Shown here: positions 13,501-17,695 of the stretch, in pieces | How positions within the stretch are numbered: the stretch's first letter is position 1 | How the letters are laid out: each line of letters opens with the position of its first letter | Assembly: GCA_959608625.1 (NCBI GenBank) | Contig: CAUHQV010000044.1 | Location: 1-17,695, forward strand | DNA: 17,695 nt | Reading direction: 5' to 3' | DNA from: an uncultured Flavobacteriales bacterium | GTDB lineage: Bacteria; Bacteroidota; Bacteroidia; Flavobacteriales; UBA1820 | Notes under the pieces: generated by a model | Told to the model about the DNA's origin: nothing | The model's input: the letters and a program-made list of their open reading frames with translations, nothing else | The model's database searches: none | Position numbers and translations under genes: made by a program

Positions 13501-13552
13501 CCCCCCGACAAAAAGTCCCGCTCCTTTTGGAGCGGGACATTTTGTCGGGGGG
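13501..13552. terminator. Nested bidirectional terminator
   Basis: A 24-bp stem (13501-13524 with 13529-13552) with one A-A mismatch and a TTTT loop lies between two convergent genes. The inner 10-bp hairpin (GTCCCGCTCC/GGAGCGGGAC) is followed by ATTTTG rightward and TTTTTG leftward, so it can work as an intrinsic terminator both ways; the outer GC arms (CCCCCCGAC/GTCGGGGGG) extend the stem beyond the T-tracts. Confidence 0.85.
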
Positions 13553-13560
13553 AGGTTTAT

Positions 13561-14493
13561 TTATCCGTTTTTCCACAATTGCATATCCCCGGGCTTTTCC
13601 GGCTCGACATGGATGCCCACGAAGGTGCCTTTTCCGTAGCGCTGTTTCAGCGCGTTTTCGATGTCGGTAGCTATCCGGTGGGTTTGGGACAGGGAGAGTT
13701 CCCCATTCATACGTACATGTATCTCGATGGCGAAATAATTTCCTATTTTCCGGGTGCGTAAGTTGTGGGGATCGGATACCCCGTCGAAGGAACGTACGAG
13801 GTCTTCTATTTCTTTTTCGGTCTCTTCGGGCAGTGATTTTTCCAGCAATTCCTCCATGCAGGGGATAAACAGCTTCACGGCTACTTTTAGAATGAAGAAA
13901 CTCACCACTACGGCCGCAATGGGGTCGAGTACCGCCCAGTTTTTGCCCAAAAGGACGGCACCCCCGATGCCCACTGCCGTGCCGATGGAGGAGAGCGCGT
14001 CGCTGCGGTGGTGCCAGGCGTTGGCCATTACCGCCTGCGAATTCAGTCCCCGGCCTTTGATGACAGTATAACGGTAAAGGGTTTCTTTGATCACGATCGA
14101 CAGCAGGGCCGCTATCAACGCAATGTTACCGGGAACTTCGAGCGGCTGTCCTTTGGCAAAGGAAACGATCGATAGGGCGCCTTTGTACAAAATGCCAAGC
14201 CCGACCAGGAAAAGGATCGCGCCTATAATGGCTGTGGCCAGCGTTTCGTATTTCCCGTGGCCATAGTCGTGGTCTTTATCCCTGGGTTTGTTCGACAGGC
14301 GGACGAATACCAGCACGATGATGTCCGTTACGAAGTCGGACAGGGAATGCACCGCATCGGCGACCATAGCTGCACTGTGTCCCAGGATACCGGCAGCGAA
14401 CTTGAAGACGAGCAACAGAAAATTCACGGCGCTGCCCACAAGGGTAATCTTGTATATTTCGCGTTTTCGGGTGTTTTCTCCGGCTATTTTCAT
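13561..14493 (-). CDS. Cation diffusion facilitator (zinc-type efflux transporter)
   Basis: 310 residues from ATG 14493-14491 (MKIAGENTRKREIYKITLVG); upstream in-frame starts are non-ATG. Six membrane helices are expected between about 12 and 212, followed by a cytosolic ferredoxin-like domain (about 213-300). Transport-site residues are H49 and D53 in TM2 (VHSLSDFVTD) and H161 and D165 in TM5 (WHHRSDALSS), with HDYGHGKYE (75-83) in the loop before TM3. A His/Asp/His/Asp site, rather than the Asp/Asp/His/Asp of FieF/YiiP, is associated in this family with zinc (or zinc/cobalt) preference. It exchanges cytosolic metal for protons across the inner membrane. It ends 9 bp from the nested terminator and lies downstream of a separate terminator, so it is probably monocistronic; I found no convincing promoter. 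Confidence 0.93.
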   Translation of the reverse strand: MKIAGENTRKREIYKITLVGSAVNFLLLVFKFAAGILGHSAAMVADAVHSLSDFVTDIIVLVFVRLSNKPRDKDHDYGHGKYETLATAIIGAILFLVGLGILYKGALSIVSFAKGQPLEVPGNIALIAALLSIVIKETLYRYTVIKGRGLNSQAVMANAWHHRSDALSSIGTAVGIGGAVLLGKNWAVLDPIAAVVVSFFILKVAVKLFIPCMEELLEKSLPEETEKEIEDLVRSFDGVSDPHNLRTRKIGNYFAIEIHVRMNGELSLSQTHRIATDIENALKQRYGKGTFVGIHVEPEKPGDMQLWKNG

Positions 14494-14545
14494 GGGTTGT
14501 CTGGGCACGGTTTTAAAGGATAAAATTCGCAAATTTCCCAATAGG

Positions 14546-14583
14546 GGCAAAAAAATATTGCCGGCTTTCGGCCGGCAATATTT
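14546..14583 (-). terminator. Intrinsic terminator of the small lipoprotein gene
   Basis: On the minus strand a perfect 13-bp stem (AAATATTGCCGGC with GCCGGCAATATTT; plus 14553-14565 and 14571-14583) around a 5-nt loop is followed by a run of T. It lies 28 bp after the lipoprotein stop codon and separates that gene from the cation transporter. Confidence 0.85.
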
Positions 14584-14611
14584 CCAAGGACGTTAAGTCC
14601 TGTTACTTTTC

Positions 14612-14797
14612 TTATTCAGCAACTACTTCAGCAGCTGCAACCGTGTCAACAACGACAGAATCAGCTGCAACCGTGTCAACAACGACAGCCTCTTCAACCG
14701 TAGCTTCTGCTTCAACAGGAGCCTGTGCTTCAGAAGATTTGCAAGCAGCGAACAGAGCAACTACTGCAAACGACATAAGGACTACTACTTTTTTCAT
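14612..14797 (-). CDS. Small lipoprotein with VVVDTVAA repeats
   Basis: 61 residues: a lipoprotein signal peptide (MKKVVVLMSFAVVALFAAC, lipid-modified cysteine at C19) and a 42-residue mature part made almost wholly of A, V, E, D, S and T. It contains the tandem 10-residue repeat VVVDTVAADS/VVVDTVAAAE. At DNA level this is two identical 27-bp copies (14632-14658 and 14662-14688) at a 30-bp period, so the duplication is recent or kept uniform. The mature protein is acidic and likely disordered, anchored to a membrane in the envelope. It has its own terminator, and upstream an AT-rich leader. Short lipoproteins of this kind are common in Bacteroidales, but no function is known; the signal peptide and terminator argue that it is a real gene. 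Confidence 0.85.
   Translation of the reverse strand: MKKVVVLMSFAVVALFAACKSSEAQAPVEAEATVEEAVVVDTVAADSVVVDTVAAAEVVAE
14632..14688 (+). repeat. Tandem 30-bp direct repeat (two copies)
   Basis: A 27-bp sequence beginning CAGCTGCAACCGTGTCAACA is found identically at 14632-14658 and 14662-14688, separated by 3 bp. The 30-bp period keeps the reading frame of the small lipoprotein and adds 10 codons per copy. Confidence 0.92.
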
Positions 14798-14852
14798 TTT
14801 TTTAATGACTTAAAATTGTTTATAATATCTGATATTTTGATCTACATTTTGT

Positions 14853-14888
14853 CAATGTATACCCCTTTCATTTGACCCGACAAATATA
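14853..14888 (-). promoter_or_regulatory. Candidate promoter region of the small lipoprotein gene
   Basis: Two readings are possible on the minus strand. TATATTTG (14888-14881) fits the -7 consensus but has only a weak -33 box. Alternatively the TTTG within it (14884-14881) serves as the -33 box for TATACATTG (14861-14853) about 19-21 bp on. The surrounding 239-bp gap (14798-15036) is strongly AT-rich and also holds an inverted repeat at 14882-14900 (AAATATAT-N3-ATATATTT); no gene is seen in it. Confidence 0.35.
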
Positions 14889-15002
14889 TAAAATATATTT
14901 TGTTACATGAATGTTAAACATATATTTTTTTCTAAGCCAGGGGATAATTTTGTATATGTGGGTTAAACGGTGTTTTTATTGCGGTTTTTATACCAAAAGT
15001 AT

Positions 15003-15025
15003 CTTAAAAAAATCCCGTTTTTAAG
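15003..15025 (-). terminator. Weak candidate terminator of the aminotransferase gene
   Basis: CTTAAAAA (15003-15010) and TTTTTAAG (15018-15025) can pair around a 7-nt loop just past the aminotransferase stop codon. The stem is almost wholly A-T, with no GC core, so it would be a poor terminator. Confidence 0.3.
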
Positions 15026-15036
15026 TTTTCGTTAAC

Positions 15037-16236
15037 TTAAAGTTCCCCGGCCGATTTCATTTCGTCAAGGGCTTCCCGGATTTTCCGGCAGCCATATACG
15101 ATTTCCTCTTCGGATATGGTCAGGGGCGGGGAGAGCCGCAAAGCTCGGTGTTCGTATAACAGCAGGAAACCGATCACGCCTTTCTCCAGCAGACGCGTGA
15201 CCAATTTCGGGGCGGTATCCTCGCTTTCGAACATCGGGGCGAGCATCAGGCCCATTCCCCGGATCTCCCGGATCGCCGGATGGACGAGGTTGGCCCGGAA
15301 TATTTTCTCCTTTTCGAGCGTTTGCGGGATGATGTCGCCTTCCGCGAGGATACGCAGGGTTTCCAGGCAGGAGGCAGCGATGACCGGATTGCCGCCGAAA
15401 GTCGTTACATGTCCCATTTTCGGATGATTGAGCAGCATCTGCATCTTTTCCAATGAAGAGACGAACCCTCCCACCGGTAGGCCGCCGCCCATTGCTTTCC
15501 CGATGGCCAGGATATCCGGTACGATCCCGAAATTCTGGTAACCGAACAGCCTCCCACAGCGGCCGAAACCCGGTTGTATCTCGTCGATGATCAGTTGCGC
15601 GCCTACTTCCGTGCAGCGCTCACGGACTGCCTTGAACCATCCGTCTTTTGGCAGCACGAAACCTGCGCCTCCTTGGATGGATTCCAGCAGGACGCCCGCC
15701 GTCCGCCTGGTGATCATTCGGATGTCGTCGAAATTGTTGAATTCCAGAAAACGGACGTCTGGGATCAGCGGGCGGAACGCGCGTTTTTGCTCTTCTACAC
15801 CGAGCATACTGAGCGATCCTTGGGTATTGCCGTGATAGGCCCATTTGGCGCCGATCATTTCGGTGCGGCCTGTCACGCGTTTGGCCAGTTTGATGCTCGC
15901 TTCGATGGCTTCCGTACCGGAGTTCACCATATACAGGCAGTCCAGTCCCGGTTCCAGCAACCCGGTGAGCATCCGGGCGTATTCCAGCGGGGCGTCCTGT
16001 ATGAATTCCCCGTATACCATCACGTGCATGTAACGATCCAACTGCTCTTTGATGGCGCGGATGACCCGCGGATGGGAGTGCCCGATCACGTTGGCCGAAA
16101 CACCGGCTTCCAGATCGAGGTATTTCTTTCCGGATTTGTCGTATATCCAGCACCCTTCCGCCCGGTCGATATCCAGTCCTAAAGGATAGGGCGTGGTTTG
16201 CGCCTGATAGCGCTTGAACTGTTCCAGTCTGTCCAT
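15037..16236 (-). CDS. Class III PLP-dependent aminotransferase
   Basis: 399 residues from ATG 16236-16234 (MDRLEQFKRYQAQTTPYPLG). Fold type I class III features run in order: LDLEAGVSANVIGHSHPRV, the phosphate-binding NSGTEAIEASIKLAK, WAYHGNTQGSLS, the ring-nitrogen aspartate in LIIDEIQPGFGR (D218), the Schiff-base lysine in AIGKAMGGGLPVGG (K247), and TTFGGNPV, whose Thr contacts PLP from the other subunit. The closest named members of this family by layout and length are acetylornithine/GABA/ornithine omega-aminotransferases. Substrate is not resolved: there is no arginine, GABA or lysine pathway gene nearby. No signal peptide; cytoplasmic, probably dimeric. Genes of this type are often annotated 'aspartate aminotransferase family protein', which does not mean aspartate is the substrate. 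It is divergent from the right-edge lipoprotein, with a 125-bp gap. Confidence 0.92.
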   Translation of the reverse strand: MDRLEQFKRYQAQTTPYPLGLDIDRAEGCWIYDKSGKKYLDLEAGVSANVIGHSHPRVIRAIKEQLDRYMHVMVYGEFIQDAPLEYARMLTGLLEPGLDCLYMVNSGTEAIEASIKLAKRVTGRTEMIGAKWAYHGNTQGSLSMLGVEEQKRAFRPLIPDVRFLEFNNFDDIRMITRRTAGVLLESIQGGAGFVLPKDGWFKAVRERCTEVGAQLIIDEIQPGFGRCGRLFGYQNFGIVPDILAIGKAMGGGLPVGGFVSSLEKMQMLLNHPKMGHVTTFGGNPVIAASCLETLRILAEGDIIPQTLEKEKIFRANLVHPAIREIRGMGLMLAPMFESEDTAPKLVTRLLEKGVIGFLLLYEHRALRLSPPLTISEEEIVYGCRKIREALDEMKSAGEL

Positions 16237-16256
16237 TTTTGTTTCTTTTCGTAAGG

Positions 16257-16264
16257 CAAAGTTA
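16257..16264 (-). promoter_or_regulatory. Candidate aminotransferase promoter (-7 box)
   Basis: TAACTTTG on the minus strand (16264-16257) matches TAnnTTTG, 20 bp before ATG 16236, giving a leader of about 14 nt. No clear TTTG box at 19-21 bp. Confidence 0.5.
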
Positions 16265-16319
16265 CGCAAAAACAGCTTTCCGTTGTGATTTTAGGTGGCG
16301 GATATACGGCAAAAATGAA

Positions 16320-16327
16320 TACCTTTG
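16320..16327 (+). promoter_or_regulatory. Candidate promoter of the right-edge lipoprotein (-7 box)
   Basis: TACCTTTG matches TAnnTTTG and lies 34 bp before ATG 16362, giving a leader of about 29 nt. The -33 region is weak. No room or conserved sequence for a cobalamin riboswitch is seen in the 125-bp gap. Confidence 0.5.
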
Positions 16328-16361
16328 CAGTCTCGGAAAAACAATCAAGTAAATACATAAA

Positions 16362-17695
16362 ATGAAAAGATTTTTCTTGTTCACATTGCTTGCGGCCTTT
16401 CTGGCCGTAGGGTTCACTTCCTGTTCGAAAGATAAAACGGGAACTCCCGAAGCGCCGGAGATAGGGAGCATAGAAAATGCCCAAGACGGCATGGAAATGA
16501 AGGTAGGGGAAAGCATTACCTTTACCGCAAATATGACCACTCCGGAGGAAGAAGTGATTTACCGTTGGACGGTGGACAATCAGCAAGTCGGCACGGAAAA
16601 GGCTTACACATTTACTCCCACGGCAGTCGGCCCGTATGCAATCCAGTTGTCGGTGCTCAATGAATCCGGATACGATTCAGAAGTGTTTACTGTTAACGTA
16701 GTGCTGTATAAAAGCGGTTTCTTTGTCTTGAACGAGGGTTCTTACGGAAAGACTATGGGTACGGTGGATTATTTTGCCAATGCCGAAACCCGCACCCCGA
16801 AAGTCTACCAGACGGCCAACCCCGGTAAGGAACTGGGTAACACGACAGAATATGGAGTGAATTGGAACGGGAATTACTATTTCGTGTCCAAGCAGGGCCG
16901 TACACTGGTCAAAGCATCTGCGTCCGATTTTAAGGATCAGGGAGAATTCCTGGCTGTTGTACTGGGTTCGGAAGCGGACGGACGTTCTTTTGCCGGGATC
17001 AACGAGAATTTTGGCGTATACACCACCAGTGAAGGGGCGTATATCGTAGACCTGAATGCGTTCAAATCCACGAAATACCTCGAAGGATCCAAAGGCACCG
17101 GATCTACGGGAATGTCCGCCCAATGCGGAGGGGCCATTGCCGCCGGAAACTACATCTTTGTCATCAACGTGGAGGACGGTGTGCTGGTGTATTCCAAGAG
17201 CGATTTTTCCCTCGTACGCAGCGCCCTTTGCCCGGCCCATATCGGCTTTGTAAAGTCGAAGGACGGCAACATATGGGCTTCGGACGGCCCGAAACTCTAC
17301 TGCATCAATCCCAATACCCTGGCTGTGACTGAAACGGCATTGCCGTCCGGAGTGGAAGTCTATACCGACCAGTGGGCCTGGAAACCGGCTATGTTCGATG
17401 CTTCCGCTACCGAGAATGCGCTTTATTTCGCCAGTTCGATAGTCAATGGCTACAGCGTGGAAGTCCGGGATATTTACAGATACAAGATCGGAGATGCTTC
17501 GTCCCTCGCCCGGCCTTTTGCCAAGGGTGGCGCCACCGACTTCCTTTATGGCGGCGGTTTCCGGGTGAATCCGGAGAACGGCGATATCGTGGCCACTTTT
17601 ACAGGAGTGAGCTGGGGCGACAACCAGAATAAACTGGTCGTGTTCGACGGCCAGACAGGCGCTGAAAAGTCCCGCAAGACATACGAGGATTACGT
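16362..17695 (+). CDS. Surface-type lipoprotein with PKD-like domain and DUF5074-type propeller, partial
   Basis: An open frame of 444 codons with no stop before the window edge, so the C-terminus is missing. It starts MKRFFLFTLLAAFLAVGFTSC, with the lipidated cysteine at C21 and SKDK after it, close to the Bacteroidota surface-export signal (K followed by acidic residues). Residues about 35-113 form a PKD/Ig-like domain (VGESITFTANM ... YRWTVDNQQVG ... GPYAIQLSVLNESG). From about 117 (GFFVLNEGSYGKTMGTVDYF) the protein becomes repetitive beta strands resembling the DUF5074/YncE-like propeller family; the opening F(V)LNEG is typical. Some relatives, such as BtuG, bind vitamin B12 on the cell surface and partner with a TonB-dependent receptor. 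Whether this one binds B12 or another ligand cannot be told; any partner would lie beyond the right edge. Confidence 0.82.
   Translation, partial: MKRFFLFTLLAAFLAVGFTSCSKDKTGTPEAPEIGSIENAQDGMEMKVGESITFTANMTTPEEEVIYRWTVDNQQVGTEKAYTFTPTAVGPYAIQLSVLNESGYDSEVFTVNVVLYKSGFFVLNEGSYGKTMGTVDYFANAETRTPKVYQTANPGKELGNTTEYGVNWNGNYYFVSKQGRTLVKASASDFKDQGEFLAVVLGSEADGRSFAGINENFGVYTTSEGAYIVDLNAFKSTKYLEGSKGTGSTGMSAQCGGAIAAGNYIFVINVEDGVLVYSKSDFSLVRSALCPAHIGFVKSKDGNIWASDGPKLYCINPNTLAVTETALPSGVEVYTDQWAWKPAMFDASATENALYFASSIVNGYSVEVRDIYRYKIGDASSLARPFAKGGATDFLYGGGFRVNPENGDIVATFTGVSWGDNQNKLVVFDGQTGAEKSRKTYEDY

Noticed and set aside
14824..14836. AATATC-T-GATATT palindrome in the leader of the small lipoprotein
   Set aside because: Short and made of A/T-rich bases in an AT-rich gap, where such dyads are expected by chance; no regulator gene is adjacent.
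15021..15040. TTAAGTT-N6-AACTTAA inverted repeat at the aminotransferase stop codon
   Set aside because: Overlaps the stop codon and lacks a GC core; probably chance in AT-rich sequence.
16237..16361. Cobalamin riboswitch ahead of the DUF5074-type lipoprotein
   Set aside because: The gap is only 125 bp, is shared with a divergent gene, and shows no B12-box-like conserved sequence.

Overview
The window looks like a chromosomal segment of a Bacteroidota species, most likely order Bacteroidales and plausibly Alistipes/Rikenellaceae (lineage inferred from protein style and the mid-range to high GC of the genes, not from a search). The main support is that most gene starts lack a Shine-Dalgarno sequence, while several sit behind the Bacteroidota-type promoter (TTTG, 19-21 bp, TAnnTTTG). 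It also holds typical Bacteroidales gene types: IF2 with a long charged N-terminus, small D/V/A-rich lipoproteins, a DUF5074-type surface lipoprotein, and a secreted metallophosphoesterase fused to a PQQ-type propeller.

Left part (1-3660): a leftward cluster prfC - lrgA - lrgB encodes release factor 3 and a two-component LrgA/LrgB (CidA/CidB-like) membrane system; lrgB runs off the left edge. A glycosyltransferase is transcribed divergently from prfC, with candidate promoters for both in the 133-bp gap.

Centre (3700-8575): the translation/transcription operon rimP - nusA - infB reads rightward. It has a consensus promoter and a G/C-rich leader hairpin before rimP, a second consensus promoter between nusA and infB, and a strong terminator after infB that also faces the end of the next, convergent gene.

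Right-centre (8587-13560): a DJ-1/PfpI protein (leftward) and a HxlR-family regulator (rightward) share a 146-bp gap with several inverted repeats, including a 17-bp palindrome, and look like a regulator-target pair. Next comes a two-gene exported-enzyme operon: a tandem SGNH/GDSL protein whose first domain has lost its catalytic residues, then the metallophosphoesterase-propeller fusion 4 bp downstream. It ends in a nested two-way terminator.

Right part (13561-17695): leftward genes encode a cation diffusion facilitator, a 61-residue lipoprotein with a recent 30-bp internal duplication, and a class III PLP aminotransferase. The aminotransferase is divergent from a partial surface-type lipoprotein (PKD-like domain plus propeller-like DUF5074-type region) that runs off the right edge.

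No RNA genes, CRISPR arrays, insertion sequences or phage genes were seen, and no gene-free stretch exceeds 300 bp; the longest is the AT-rich 239-bp gap at 14798-15036. Most of the window is ordinary core genome. The parts most worth following up are the HxlR/DJ-1 intergenic region, the degenerate-plus-intact SGNH protein with its partner phosphoesterase, and the right-edge lipoprotein.
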